A stretch of 64,000 nucleotides of DNA from Strongylocentrotus purpuratus (GCF_000002235.5 NW_022145594.1:14611001-14675000); one strand, 5' to 3'; positions 23,997 through 35,847 are shown, counted from the first letter of the stretch. Notes: generated from the letters alone by a model not told the origin. A program made the numbers and translations.

Positions 23997-24288
23997 CACA
24001 CTGTTGATCACCTCCTTCCAATGGGCTTCCTACTCTACCTGTACATTACGGGTAACTATAATTGTTTGAAGGTAAGTAGTTCACGGAGTATGAACTACTT
24101 AAAACTTTCGATTCGACCAGACTGAAATAAGTCGTTGAACTAGTCTAGCAGGCATACACACAACTTTCGAAAACTTACAATAAATAGATGACCATTACAA
24201 CAACTACGTAGACGACTGTTAATAATAATTAGTCAGCCGACAAAAACACGTACCAAAGTAGATTAAAGAAGCAAAAAAGAGAAATGCA

Positions 24289-24311
24289 TATATATATATA
24301 TATATATATAT
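24289..24311. repeat. (AT)n microsatellite
   Basis: Pure TA dinucleotide run. Similar runs lie at 6259-6280, 19292-19331 and 51839-51880. Confidence 0.9.
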
Positions 24312-24504
24312 GATATTTGCGGTATCATGCACATTACAAGGGACATTAACAAAATTAAAAGGTCTCACTTTGTTTTCAAAATGTTTTCCTTCTCTTTTTT
24401 TCCTTCTGTACATATGCATCTGGATTAATTTCGGTTAGCAACATGTCCGGAAAAAAATTAATAAAATAAAATAGGAAAAACAAAAACATGTTTAGGACTT
24501 GTTT

Positions 24505-24600
24505 AATTCAATTCAATTCAATTCAAATTTATTTATCATGCACAAAATAACGTGGCATAAAAATCATTTTCCGGCTGTTCCTGCACATATATATTATAAC
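24505..24600 (-). mobile_element. 3' end of a LINE, minus strand, with (TTGAA)n tail
   Basis: (AATTC)n at about 24507-24527 is followed by AAATTTATTTATCATGCACA. In reverse complement this reads as a 3' end, ATAAATAAATTT then (GAATT)n. A plus-strand trace of the same tail type lies at 108-138 (ATAATAAACATTTATTGAATTGAATTT). Upstream LINE coding sequence is not recognisable in 24600-25500, which is AT-rich. Confidence 0.45.
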
Positions 24601-25552
24601 ATCAATTATCATACTATCAATTTAGGTGTAGGCTTTGGTATAGAAACATAATAACACAAATTACTACCGTTTACATAATTTATCAGAAATCAGTTCGCGA
24701 TGTCATTTTGTTTTGCTTACTTATCACCTATTACCATTCTCTCCAACTTCCATCATCATTTGTCTGTACTCTGCGCAATCAGTGAAGATTTGCTTTCCAT
24801 CAGTATAATATCATTACGCCTCAGCAAAATGAGGAAGGAAGGAAGGCCTCCTTTTAACTAGCCGATTCCTAGAATGAAAGTAGATCGTTATGAGTTCTGA
24901 GACAAAATCAATATATATATAAACATGTATAAAGTTTTAATATTATCCAGAAAATCTATATATATATACTTATTTTTGGTTACCGTAAGAAATCGGTTTT
25001 ACTTTCATTTTTTTAATATTTTTTTTTAATTTCATATGAAAAAACAGTACATTAACAAAACAAAGCATATTTACAAAATTGATATTTATAAACAATAAGG
25101 ACATCTACATATCATAAGTTTTAATTGCAGTAACACTAGATGATTTCGAAATTACATGTGAACCAAAAATTATCAAAAAGCATAGCTTGTAGAATTTAAG
25201 TTCCTCAAAATAATTTTTAACAGTGTCATTCATAATCAGGTAAAAATATAACAAAAAAAGAAAGAAAATCAAAAGCAAAAAAAATATATAGCAAAGTATA
25301 CAGACAATTACAATGAAATGATTTCTAAGATAGATGTAAAACAAAAGAAAAGTAGGAAGAGAAGGTAAAGCATGGGAGTCAGAAAAAGAATGAGAAGATA
25401 GAAAAGGAATTTAATGGAATGTTCAGGAAAGGTCTGGAGTAACAGTCAGGAAAAATAGAATAGTAGTGCAGTTCACGTTCGAATTCAATATTAACAATCT
25501 AATATGCTTTTTGAAGCTGCCACAGTTTTTAAGCTGTTTGAGATTCGGATTA

Positions 25553-25810
25553 ATGATAATAAATAATAATATATAACATTTATAAGGCGCTTAATACAGG
25601 TGTTTCTAAGCGCACTATTGTCTGAATTAAAATTACCAAATAAAACTTGTAATAAACACAAAAAATATAACTATGTTATTTATTCGATAAATCATGCATA
25701 TATTATAACAAAAATAAGAACGAGATCAAACATAAGGTCAAACATGAGATCAAACAAAATATCAAACATTAATGCTCCTCCAGTCGTTTGGTCCTGTGTA
25801 TGACATTTTT
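25553..25810 (-). mobile_element. 3' end of the LINE family seen at 52150-53118, minus strand
   Basis: Reverse complement of 52865-53105: shared blocks include GGCGC, AATACAGGTGTTTCTA, AAATCATGCATATATTATAA and the GATCAAACATAAGGTCAAAC series. Only the noncoding 3' end is present, so it is a severely 5'-truncated insertion. Confidence 0.8.
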
Positions 25811-26309
25811 GCTCGGGTCAGAACTGTACTGGTTAGAGGAAGATGAAAGTTCGCTTTTGAATATATTGTATCTTAATGCTACCAATGGCTCTCCGTAATG
25901 TTTAAATTTAACGTAGAGTTAAGTTTGACTTAGGAAATTTGTGAAACAAATGCCTTGGTATAACTGCTTCATGAATTGGAACAAAGTGCTACACTCAAAA
26001 GGAAAATTATTCAAACTAAAGACCGATTTGTTTGTATTTTTTGTTTAATGGAGGGGGGGGGGGCTCCTTTGTCTCATGAAATCTTGTTCAAATTATTAGC
26101 GCCATGGCACTTCTTTCTGTATAGCGCAGTATAAATTAGCACTGTTCATTTCTATTCCAATTTGACCATTCTAAAACCTCACAAAATTCTTTTGTGATTC
26201 ATACTCAAAATAATGAATCTTTTCATTGCTGCTTGCAGACAGGTCCTTTCACGTGTAATTGCATGGCCAAGATTCAAATACTTTGAACCCCGCATTTCGA
26301 TATTCATAT

Positions 26310-27015
26310 ACTGTCATATAGCTCAGCAACTGATTATTACATAAAAAATACAAAAATCATACTGATGATTATTATACAACAAAAACATTATTGACTTGTC
26401 ATATATATTTAGGGCGCCAATTTCAAATATTTTGATCAAGGAACTTTCCTATGATTTAGCCAGACTATTAAACTTTAGGCTGTTTTACAATATTAAACTT
26501 TTTGAAACGCCGATTCATGATCGGCATCCTATTCTATGCGCTCAAAATTCATCAATATCTGAGGAAAGGTATATGCTTGAACAGAGAGAAAAGAAACTTA
26601 CAATCTAAACCCTTCAAGGAGGCTTGTTACACACTTTACCAAATGTTAAGGCCTGACATTACCAGGACTTAGATACAAAAATAAAAGAAATCAATGCCAC
26701 CTAGCTTTATAAATGTTCTATTTTTAGACCCTACCTCAATTATTTTTCATTATGCATTTCCCCCTGAATTGGAGGCACATAATATGAATCATAATATTTC
26801 CCTTTTCTTCAATTTGTCTTTCTTTATTTTGCGTATTTGTGCCCCCTCCAAGAAGCGCCAGGGGTTTCTTTACTTCTGTACCCCTATACACGTTACTAGG
26901 TTGAATTGCTTAGGAAATGATTTTATCATTTGTAAAAAGTATTCAAGTACTGAAAAGAAGACATGTAACTAGCAGTATTCTTGTAGGCTTTATATGTGAT
27001 GTATTTGTATTAAAG
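26310..27015 (+). repeat. Segmental-duplication flank upstream of the relic V exon
   Basis: Shares blocks in the same order with 45800-46326, for example TAGCTCAGC, GAACTTTCCTATGATTTAGC, ATATGCTTG and TTTGATAAATGTT-like sequence. It is the 5' flank of a receptor copy, duplicated together with its V exon. Confidence 0.65.
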
Positions 27016-27323
27016 ATGGAATCAACAACAATATTGAAATAACTACTGGGGAGGTCGCAAACCTCAAGTTCCTCGGGATGAGTTCAAAGCACCAAATAAC
27101 CCCACTAACTTGAGGCAACGTAATAGCTGGATATTATTTAACTGCAATATATTTACTAACCCCAGTGAAAATAATACTACAAGACACACACTTTAAAGAA
27201 ACAATACGTATATTAGCACTGTGACGATTCGGAACGTTTTGTTATTTCATGAAGATGTATACAATGTTGTTATGCTTTCTCCGAGCAACAGCCATACTTG
27301 TGAAATCAACCCGATAATACATG
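27016..27323 (+). pseudogene. Relic V-like Ig exon
   Basis: Aligns by eye to the V exons at 46327 and 56049: GAAATAACTACTGGGGAGGT, CTCGGGAT, TTTAACTGCAATAT, CACTGTGACGATTCGGAACG and CATGAAGATG. Several frame-breaking insertions and deletions are present, with in-frame stops (for example ACTTTAAAG after ACACACAC). The intron at 27531-27725 matches 49796-49950 downstream of the broken C2 exon, so a whole V-C2 cassette once stood here and the C2 exon is lost. Confidence 0.7.
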
Positions 27324-27720
27324 GTATTTATTATTTTATTATTTTCAAATAAAGATTTCCATATTAATTAAAATAATGCAACTAGCTCGTTTTTGTTAAC
27401 CACTTTAACACAAAAAAAAACATAACATTTTAGATAAATAATATTACAAATAATACAAATAAATCATATAAAAGATAATAACGTTAGAAATATTAAGTCA
27501 TCATTTGTGTAATTCCTGAATATAGATAGCTATTTCTGCTTATTCAATCAAAAGATTTTTAATCGAGCCGATAAAGAGATCCCAAGTTTGCCGGTCGGTA
27601 TGATACACTAAGTACATTAATTGATTTATTCAGATCCCACCAATTATAAAGCAACGTCCCAAATACACGACTTCATCCAATTAGTGCATCATTCTTACCA
27701 CCAAGTTCGTTGTTCCGATA

Positions 27721-28069
27721 GTAACGGGGGGGGGGGGTTGACACGTACCCCGGAATTTGAGAATTATTCAATAATGTTTTATTTTACACATTAATATTAA
27801 TATAAAATCAATTTTTAATCAATTTCAATAAAGAGCAAACACTACAGTCATGTTGGTACCTATCTATCATCAATGGTGAAATCATTCACGTATTCGTCGG
27901 ATAAAAACTTTATAAAGTGTACAATTGTACTTCCGCGGGTTAAACTTACGGATCTCTCAATAGTCGAACGTCTTTGGATCACAAGAGGGCGAAATATATT
28001 GATTGAAAATATATTAATTTGACCAGTTGGTCAATATTACTACCGAAAAATGTTCGATAGTGAAACACT
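27721..28069. other. Unassigned stretch with poly-G run
   Basis: A G run lies at 27726-27737. The rest is AT-rich and without recognisable features. Confidence 0.4.
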
Positions 28070-28235
28070 TTGGCCCGAATTCACAAAGGAGGTTTGTCGA
28101 CAAACCTCCTTTTGTTTCGCCAAACCTCCTTTTGTTTTTTACAAACCAGGTTTGTAAAAAAATACGTAAAAACGCGTCATATGACGTACGAAAACCAAGA
28201 TTTGTCGACAAACGTCCTATGTGAATTCGGGCCAA
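28070..28235. mobile_element. 166-bp palindromic MITE, copy 1
   Basis: Begins TTGGCCCGAATTCACAAAGG and ends with its near reverse complement (GTGAATTCGGGCCAA). Further inverted blocks AGGTTTGTCGACAAACCT lie near the left end, and a GCGTCATATGACGTAC core inside. A second copy is at 46976-47156. No clear target duplication and no coding frame. I cannot assign a superfamily. Confidence 0.75.
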
Positions 28236-28294
28236 TATGTTGATAACGATCATCGCAGTCGATATCACTAGACGTGCTTCGCACCAACCATAAG

Positions 28295-28459
28295 ACTGGG
28301 CTCCGTCTTACAAAGACTTGCGATTGACACGAATCAATCGTAAGTCATGTAATCAATTGTAAATTTGCAGGCCCCTATTTTTTATCTACATACTTACGAT
28401 TGATATCGATCGCAAGTAAGTTCGGATCAATTTCAACTCTTTAAAAGACGGGACCCTGG
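28295..28459. mobile_element. 165-bp inverted-repeat MITE of a second family
   Basis: Left end CTGGGCTCCGTCTTACAAAG and right end AAAGACGGGACCCTGG are inverted repeats. Inside, both arms hold TTGCGATTGA/TCGATCGCAA and AATCGTAAGT/ACTTACGATT. Starts 60 bases after the previous MITE. Confidence 0.65.
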
Positions 28460-28479
28460 AGTTATATTTTCTCTCGTGA

Positions 28480-29257
28480 TCATCACTTATATAAAAAAAA
28501 AAAAACGCGATAAATAACGACCCCTTCAATGGTCAGAATCTTTATGTTAAACACCTTACCAGTAAATATCTGCACATTTTCGTAAATTTATAATGTATTG
28601 CATTGGCTTATAATAATTAAAACAAAAGATGAATAGGGTAATATCCCAATCTCACCAACGAGACTGACAGCGGACCGACAGCAGACTGACCAAATAATAA
28701 CATTACCTTTCTAGTTTTCCAAGAATCGGTTGGTTTGGAATATTTGCGGTTTAACTGTGTGACTTGGGAATTATGTAATATATATCACCTGTATTCCGTC
28801 ATTAATTATCTTTAAAATATCCCTTTAAATGTTACGCAGCGGTTGGAATATATGCATTATCCATACCAGTTACAAAAACTTTTTTTAGCATTTTCTATCT
28901 CACTCCCATCTTGTTTCTTTCATTTATTCTTCCTTTGGCCTGAAAACCTTTTTTTACGAGGGTGGGGTGTAACTCCCTGCACATTCACAGGTGTACCAGT
29001 AAAATCGGGATATTTTTTGTTGTTGGTTTTTTGTTGTTGTGTTACTGGCACACATCACTTAACAAGTCTGGTTTTACTTATGAAAGGGCGCCAACCCGGA
29101 AACCAACATTGAACTCACATGCCCTGATATGATATAACGAAGTATAGCAAAGCAATTTAACGCATTTATTGGATCATTTTAGCTAAAAAAAAACACTCAT
29201 AACTACCACTGACCAGCTGTGACTATTTCTGTCTGTTTAAGAATATCTCAAACTAAG
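28480..29257. other. 5' flank of the complete receptor gene
   Basis: Would contain the promoter of the gene starting at 29258. No clear TATA box or initiator could be singled out in this AT-rich DNA. Confidence 0.35.
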
Positions 29258-29306
29258 ATGTGGCAGTTACATTATTTTGTTGTAGGATTGTTAATCAGTT
29301 CATATA
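29258..29306 (+). CDS. Gene C signal-peptide exon
   Basis: ATG opens MWQLHYFVVGLLISSY, a short signal sequence with the core FVVGLLI, and the donor GTAAGT follows at 29307. The exon ends after the first base of a codon (phase 1), which joins in frame to the V exon at 29672. This is the only signal exon found in the window. Confidence 0.75.
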
Positions 29307-32300
29307 GTAAGTAATTGCTGAATAAATCCCTGTAATTTGTAGATTTAATCTCATGTTTTGAAGGTCGATTAAACAGAGTGACAAAATCATTCACGATCGC
29401 AAGAATTCGGGAAATCACTTCAAGAATAATTTCATTACCTCATGGCAAACTTTATTCTTATCATGTTCAGATTAAACAAACTATCATTGCAATGTTCAAC
29501 TTTTCCAAAGATAATTAGCAAGGTTATTACAAACATATTTGTTTAACCTGTTTTTTATTCAATAAAGATGAAATACAGGAATTAGAAACACATATTTTGC
29601 ATCATTTACGAATATAATTTTCTTGCTTGAATAGGGTATTTCAATAATCCAGTCCTGTTTTCAATGTGCAGATGGTGAAGTCTCAGTTATCGGAGAGAAT
29701 GTTACCATGGAATGCCCTGGAACTCCAAGTACAGCTAGGTTATTAAAAATATGGTGGGGATACACTAACGGTACAAAGAAATCTTACTGTGAAGCGGACA
29801 TATGTAAAATAAACACTACTACCCATGCATTAGCGATAACACCGGATAAGTTCGTCAGCTTTCTAACTATGAAAAATGTCTCAATTGATCACGAACACGA
29901 ATACGTTTTCATAATGACTGCTGTTGGAGATGTCGTGGAGGAATGCAAACACAACTTAACAATAACAGGTAAACATTTACTTATTTAATTAATCGTTTAC
30001 TTCAAATATTCATTGTATTACAATTAATGAAGATACAATAGGCCTAATATATATATATTATAATATGAATTAGATAGGTATTACACTATGTTTCTATATC
30101 TAATTATATAAAAATCATGTTTCATAATAAATTAAAGATATTTTAAGTTATAGCCAGGGTAAATAAATTGTATCAATTGTGTTTCATTCAACATTAAGTT
30201 CCACCGATCGGTTTGGAGTTGGTCGACGCAGACGGCAATCACCTGCTTCCGAATAACGGATCGCTCAAAATAAGTGAAGGTGAGAAAAAGACAGTCGTTT
30301 GTAAAACTAATGCACCGACCAAACCAGCAGTGGATTTGGAGTGGATGATACCTAAAGGATTACATGTCTCTGGCAATTCCTCAATTCACGTTCAGGATGT
30401 TTTAGATGGGCGTCTTTCTGTGCCAATGTTGACATTGAGCTTCACATTAAATGTACAAAATGAGGATAAAGTGCTTGTCTGCAGGCTGGCTAGCAAGTCT
30501 ATCTTCGATGACATCCGGGCGTCAGTTTACATCAAGAACGAAGGTAAGCATTGTACCATTTTATTTTATTTTATTTATTTTCCTTTGCATTCTATATAAA
30601 ATATAAACAGTTTTCGGTAACATCAGTTACGTACAAATACTACATTTTTAAATCTCTGAAAATAATTTTAGCAGGGACTATTTAAAGATTTTCTAATTAT
30701 CTTGTAAAAATACGAAATTCCGCTCGTTTAGATGTTTTCCGACTGCCTTATGTCAAAAGTAGCCCTTAATTTTCCACGCGAATGCGCTGCTCAATCCAGT
30801 TAATATAGATTGTAATACATTTGTGGTGGTAATCCTTATATCCAAGATTATCCTCCCAAAGTTAAACAATATTTAGAGTCTTCTTTGATTTCTCTATGTC
30901 TTCAAAACCGCTTTGACGTGCAGAAATGAAACTACGTAATTATAAACAGTTCCTTTAACGGTCGCTAAGGATCATCACGAAAACTCTCCGCCTCTGTTCA
31001 AAAGTACAGAACAGACATTTTTTTTTCCCTGGGAACAGAGAAAACCTATTCTTTGTAAATACCTGAGGAAAAAATGCATTTGTTATGGCCTCCGTTTCTC
31101 TTTTCCATGTATATAACAATTCAATAGCCCTGAGTAAAATGTCGTATTAAATCGTCTGTGTCTTTTTTTTGTCACTCAAATTAAATAGGCGCATTCGCTA
31201 CCAGTACCAACAACCTGCGGACTGTCTCCGAGGAAACTCATTCTTTGACAACAAGTAATAAACATTAAAAAGGCTATTAGTTGTTCTTGTTTCCTTGTCT
31301 TAGTTTTCTTTATAAAGTTCGGTCATAATCTACAATTATTACTGGAAGTTATTTTAAGGTCACCAAATATTTATAATAAAAGTATGAATCCGCATTTGCT
31401 TAAGGTGATGTGACGGCTATGTGTAAATCGTTTTCAATCGGTAATGATAAAAGTAATTTATATGTAAACAGTTTCTATTATCATTATTTTGGAGAATTTA
31501 AAAGCCGTTTCTTAACTTCATGACGATTGATTAACATATTTTGTGGAGGTTTAATTTCGTGTTCGTTGAAAAAAGTTTACTATGCAGGATTTATGTTTTC
31601 TGTAACTCCAATATAACTAGTTGATATCAGTCTATGAATATATTTCAAGCTGAATTCTGATCGTGTATTTTGTTTTGAATTACCGGTAACACAAATTAAC
31701 GGGGTACTTTAATTTCCATTCGACAGGTAGCGGAGCTTCTTTGGTTCGTTCCTTTGTGAATTCCACTACACGTAACATCATTATATCTCCAGGTAATGCA
31801 GGAACGTTTCTTATAACACAAAATGTGGATTTTGTTTCATATATGAAGATTAAGCGTATAAACTATCACTTTGGCTGATACGATGCAAAGGGCGACGAAG
31901 AAGAAGAAATTCGAAATAACAAATTTGAACAAAACAAACATGTATGTAATGTCAGATGTAATGGCTTTCTGATAATAACGCAACTTTTTGTTGGTCTCCT
32001 CTTTTGTTTGTTTACTTGTGGGGCTTTTCATTAAGATTTCTGATTATCAAAACATTTAAAAAATATGAAGACCTTCATTTTGTAGACATAAATTAGTATA
32101 ATATAAGTGATTTACATTGCAGTCTTGTTACCAACTAATTCAGGAAATAATTGGACACTTAGCTACGTATGGCAAATTATTTTCTGTGAACGAATATTGA
32201 ATTGTCTTCTTTAACTTTCAGACGATTCCCCCCGACCATGCCAATGCAATTTTAAGCCAATTTGGATTGTGTACATGGTAGCAGCTTGTGGTTGCATCCA

Positions 32301-33708
32301 GGTGTTAATCACGGTGTTTATTTACCACATTTTAAAGAAGAAGCAAGGTACGTTACAGATTACTACTGAAACATTAATTTTGTTTCTATTCTTTTTACAA
32401 ATCGTTTTAAAATGTACAGAGTATTAACACGTCTATGGAAACATACCAATCATTTGTTTACGTCATGTTTCCATGGAGAAATGAACATGATTACAAAAAT
32501 GCATGTACACTGTACACTTATATAAAACATACATGAGGCTGTATTCGTCTATTGATTATTTCCATACAAATATAACAATACAAATAACATGAATAAGTGC
32601 AGGTTATTGTTAAAAATCCACTAAATACGTGGCACTTCTTGAGCAATAGAAGTATCAAGAATAAATGAGATAAATTGTTTAGATACTGGATATTAATCGG
32701 TTGTATGCCCAAACAATATTTGATATTGAGGGACTAAACAAGAACCATATTGACACCTCAAAATGAATTTCTCTTTTGTGATTCACCAGTAGGAGGATCG
32801 GCAGCTCCAACAACACAGACCTCTGTAAATCTTCTAGATGACGACACATCTCAAACCAGCAAACCAAAATCAACAAGCAGTGCTAAGGTAAACTATAATA
32901 ATCGATAAACCTTCGTACGAACAAAATACTATATGTAATATTTTTAAAAAAAGAAGCCCACTTAGGGAATTGTCAAAACTCATGAAAAGTCATGTTCGGA
33001 TTATATAATTATTTCATTGTAATGTTCGCACATTATGATATAGATTAGACTAAAGTTTCCTTTGGCAGATTTGTTGACAGTGTTTGATCGCTTTGGTTGT
33101 TTATTTATGATTGTTTGTAGTATGTTTGTTTTAACTAATTGAAGGACGATGCGAAAGAGAAAAAAAAACCGTATAAGACGATTAGCATTTAATGCTATTC
33201 TCTGGTACCATTTTTCCTGTCAATGTTAAACGTTCGCATTTGATTGCAACATTGGTTTACTTTTGTTTGGGTAATACAAACTTCAAACTGAAATCGAAAC
33301 TCAAACTCACTTCACCATCATTCATATAGTTTACCTTTATACTTCTCTTTTGTTAAACAGTCTTTGGACATGACCTTTGATGAATCAGAACCCACAAATA
33401 CAATTCCTGCTGTTCCTGAAGTACCTCATACATACATGGCTATGAAGCCTATACAGAAGTGTAAATCCCCAACTAGTGCTAGCCAACAGGTTTCCTATCC
33501 CACAGTTGACGATCATGATGATGCTGTACTTTACGTTAGCCCCACTCTCGTCCGCAAGCAAGTGAAGGCATATTCCAATCTAAAGGAGGAACCTACTTAT
33601 GTGAACACTGAAGCTGCGTCAACTTATTGTGAAATTAGTAAAGATATTCCAAATATTGTTGAAGATCAAGCTGAGGGCCGTGATGATGTGTTTACAACTT
33701 ACATCTAG
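29258..33708 (+). CDS. Complete Ig-superfamily receptor with YxxM/YxN tail (gene C)
   Basis: Eight exons with consistent borders: 29258-29306 (signal), 29672-29968 (V-like Ig), 30199-30543 (C2-like Ig), 31189-31254 and 31727-31792 (two 66-nt stalk exons), 32222-32347 (membrane), 32790-32887 (juxtamembrane), 33361-33708 (tail, stop TAG). The sum is 1395 nt, 464 residues, with no frame break. Junctions are phase 1 until the juxtamembrane exon, then phase 0. Layout: signal 1-16, V 17-115, C2 116-230, stalk 231-274, helix about 288-312, cytoplasmic tail to 464. Ectodomain sequons include NVT, NGT, NTT, NVS, NLT, NGS and NSS. A type I plasma-membrane receptor is supported by the sequence. Ligand and pathway are unknown; the tail suggests SH2-dependent signalling. 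It is the best template for the whole array. Confidence 0.88.
29672..29968 (+). CDS. Gene C exon: V-like Ig domain
   Basis: 297-nt phase 1-1 exon after AATGTGCAG. B-strand Cys in TMECPG, core Trp in KIWWGYTNGT, extra Cys pair in YCEADIC, and SIDHEHEYVF where the F strand should carry Cys: the residue is Phe. A Cys follows in EECKHNL near the G strand. Five N-glycosylation sequons lie in this domain alone. Confidence 0.83.
30199..30543 (+). CDS. Gene C exon: C2-like Ig domain
   Basis: 345-nt phase 1-1 exon with canonical Ig cysteines (TVVCKTNAP and VLVCRLAS) and Trp (DLEWMIP). Opens VPPIGLELVD. The conserved start VPP(I/K)GL and the end Y/LIKNE mark every C2 exon in the array. Confidence 0.85.
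31189..31792 (+). CDS. Gene C: two 66-nt stalk exons (31189-31254 and 31727-31792)
   Basis: Both are phase 1-1 and 22 codons. The first encodes GAFATSTNNLRT and on to HSLTT, the second SSGASLVRSFVNSTTRN and IIISP. They form a Ser/Thr-rich, probably O-glycosylated stalk. Gene F has the same two exons with exactly the same lengths. Confidence 0.75.
32222..32347 (+). CDS. Gene C transmembrane exon
   Basis: 126-nt phase 1-1 exon. It has an extracellular DDSPRPCQCNFKP, a helix IWIVYMVAACGCIQVLITVF and the stop-transfer KKKQ. The CQC motif just outside the membrane is shared with gene F (SCQCNFQP) and could form a juxtamembrane disulfide or dimer contact. Confidence 0.82.
32790..32887 (+). CDS. 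Gene C juxtamembrane exon
   Basis: 98-nt exon, phase 1 to 0, after ATTCACCAG. Encodes a polar Ser/Thr/Asp-rich segment (VGGSAAPTTQTSVNLLDDD and on). The same exon in gene F starts GLASPVMQTSGNL. It converts the phase 1 series to the phase 0 tail. Confidence 0.75.
33361..33708 (+). CDS. Gene C tyrosine tail exon
   Basis: 115 residues after the phase 0 acceptor GTTAAACAG. Tyrosine sites in order: HTYMAMKPI (YxxM), VLYVSPTLV, KAYSNLKEE (YxxL), PTYVNTE (YxN), ASTYCEIS (S-x-Y-x-x-I, ITIM pattern) and the C-terminus VFTTYI. Six candidate phosphosites in 115 residues, with acidic spacers. YxxM is a PI3-kinase p85 SH2 pattern and YxN a Grb2 SH2 pattern in known receptors. Confidence 0.83.
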   Translation, partial: SLDMTFDESEPTNTIPAVPEVPHTYMAMKPIQKCKSPTSASQQVSYPTVDDHDDAVLYVSPTLVRKQVKAYSNLKEEPTYVNTEAASTYCEISKDIPNIVEDQAEGRDDVFTTYI

Positions 33709-35840
33709 AGAAAGGGTACAAAGTGTTTATAGTTTAAAGCAACTGGTTAGATTAATACTATTATTATGTTTGATATTCTTTCCATGTAACGAACACAACA
33801 CGAGCACTGTATCTAAATGAAAGCAATGATGCAAATATTCATAAAATTGTTCAGGATTACTCTGATAGCCATGGTAATATGTTACAACGTCCTTCTAAAG
33901 AACGTAATTTAAAGGGTGCGTTGATTACCTTATTACTTACCGATTTACAAAGAAAGTCGTTAGTAAACATGTTTGTTGCTATGTTACTCAACCCCTCCCC
34001 CTCTGGATCTGAAAAATGACTCGAATTATAGTAGTAATACAATAATACGAATTTTAAGTGTACATGAACAAAATGGAAAGTTTGGTGGTGTTAATACTAC
34101 TCTTATATTTCACATCCCTTTTTTGCACGTAATAATAACAACTCAATTTGTAATTTAAGTTATGATGAACGCAAAGTGAACATGCATTTGAAATAAGTGT
34201 ATTATTTTGTTTGGCGTGTGTGTCAATTGTAATGGCATATTAAAGGTAAAGATCGGTAGTGGTAAAATTACGGTTCAAGGGTTTGGGTTCAAAATATCAA
34301 TTCAATATTGTTGAAATATTGCCTTCAGAGGTTTAGATGGCAATACTTCAACCTAAATTCTCATAAAAGCAGAAATATATGCCCAAATGTTCAAGGTTGA
34401 AGTGTATTCGCAATATTCCAGGCCGGATTGATATGATAAATTACCAAATATATCAATTAGTAGGCTGTTTCCCGGCAAAATTTGTATCATCACGTATTAG
34501 TCAAAACATATTATTTCAAATTATTGGTTATAAGAACTTTAATTTCTTTTTTTGAGAGGCGGCGTTTCCAAAAATAGTCTATAGCAATTACTAGACATAT
34601 CCTCGGCAAAAGCAATGTTATTTGCACCAGAATACTTAATTAGTGGTTATTGCAAACATTGTATACAAAACCAAAAAGTGTTTTAGGGCACTTGATTGCG
34701 ATTTCTTTTAAAGTTTATTAGTATATATAGCAAAAGATGGACAAAATCAGCAGCATCGAGTAGCTTAAAAAGGCTTTAGATAATAATGTACTGCATGAAA
34801 GAACAAAATGAGGAAGTGTATAGCACATTTTAATTGAGTTTGATTTTCATACTAACACTTGAATTTACGTATAACGTCCAGGGGATGCGTATGGCAAGTA
34901 CATAGCTAATAAAAAGTGTATAATTAAACAAATTTTTGTAGCAATCATTTCATTACAGACTGGTTTGTGGAACCAAATGATAAGTGCCCCTTTATGTAAA
35001 GTAGAGTGACAGCTTTAAGCACCTTATTGTTAACTGAAAGTAGAACTTTTATTTTGCGACGTCCACTTGTCTATTAAGTGTTTGATAAAATGCCTTCCCC
35101 CACGTTAGTAGATCACGGTGGGGGGGGGGGAGGATGCGTGACATTTAGCATAAAACAATTGACGTTGAATCTAGATTGACATGTAAGATAAAACAAACTT
35201 AGAAATAATACAAGCTTACCCGACGAAAGTGAAAATAATAAAAAGTAATGAAAAGAGATGACGACATTACTATAACAAAATAAACTTTGACGAAGCAAAC
35301 TGTTACGTCGGCAAAAATAAATATGTTTTAAAGAAAGTAAAATAAGTAACATGGATATAACAAATTCGAGCGCTATTTCAATTAATTAATGTCCGTGTAA
35401 ATACTCTCGTTACTCATTTTATTCACGGAGAGATAATCCTGGTAATACAAATGAAGTTAAAAATAGACCTTTCACTAAAAGACAGAATTAAAAGAAACGA
35501 AATATTAAAGTATCGTTTATGAAAACAATAATAAGAATAAATTAAAGGAAAGGGAGAGGGAAGGAAGAAGGAAACAAAGAAAGAAGTAACAGAACAAAGA
35601 AAGAAAGATGCTAAAACAATACTTCCAGTATAATTTTATTGTCGAATTGTTTCAGACAATTAGAGATATAAGCTCTTCTGCATTGGTGTATATTATTTTG
35701 AGGATGTGGAAGATAGCAGTTGTCACTATTTCATAAAAGTTTCAGTTGATAACATTCACCAAAACTATAATAGCTATGGTCATACATTGGTTTCCTTGTT
35801 TCATGTAGTGTTGAAGAACTTAATTTATATTAGTGTGTGC
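33709..35840. repeat. 3' flank of gene C, duplicated behind genes D and F
   Basis: 34190-35140 shares ordered blocks with 53380-54180 and 60560-61260: ATCGAGTAGCTTAAAA, AATGAGGAAGT, TTTTAAT plus ACTAACACTTGAATT-like sequence, GTCCACTTGTCT and TAGATCA followed by G-rich sequence. It shows that duplication units include about 1.5 kb past each tail exon. The remainder is AT-rich with no other feature. Confidence 0.7.
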
Positions 35841-35847
35841 GTGGAAA

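Noticed and set aside
23656-24069. Several open frames rich in Ser/Leu or Arg/Glu on both strands
   Set aside because: Caused by GA and GT dinucleotide repeats.
28014-28268. Open frames over 28014-28268 and a similar one at 46987-47175
   Set aside because: Similarity between them is explained by two copies of a palindromic MITE, not by a gene.
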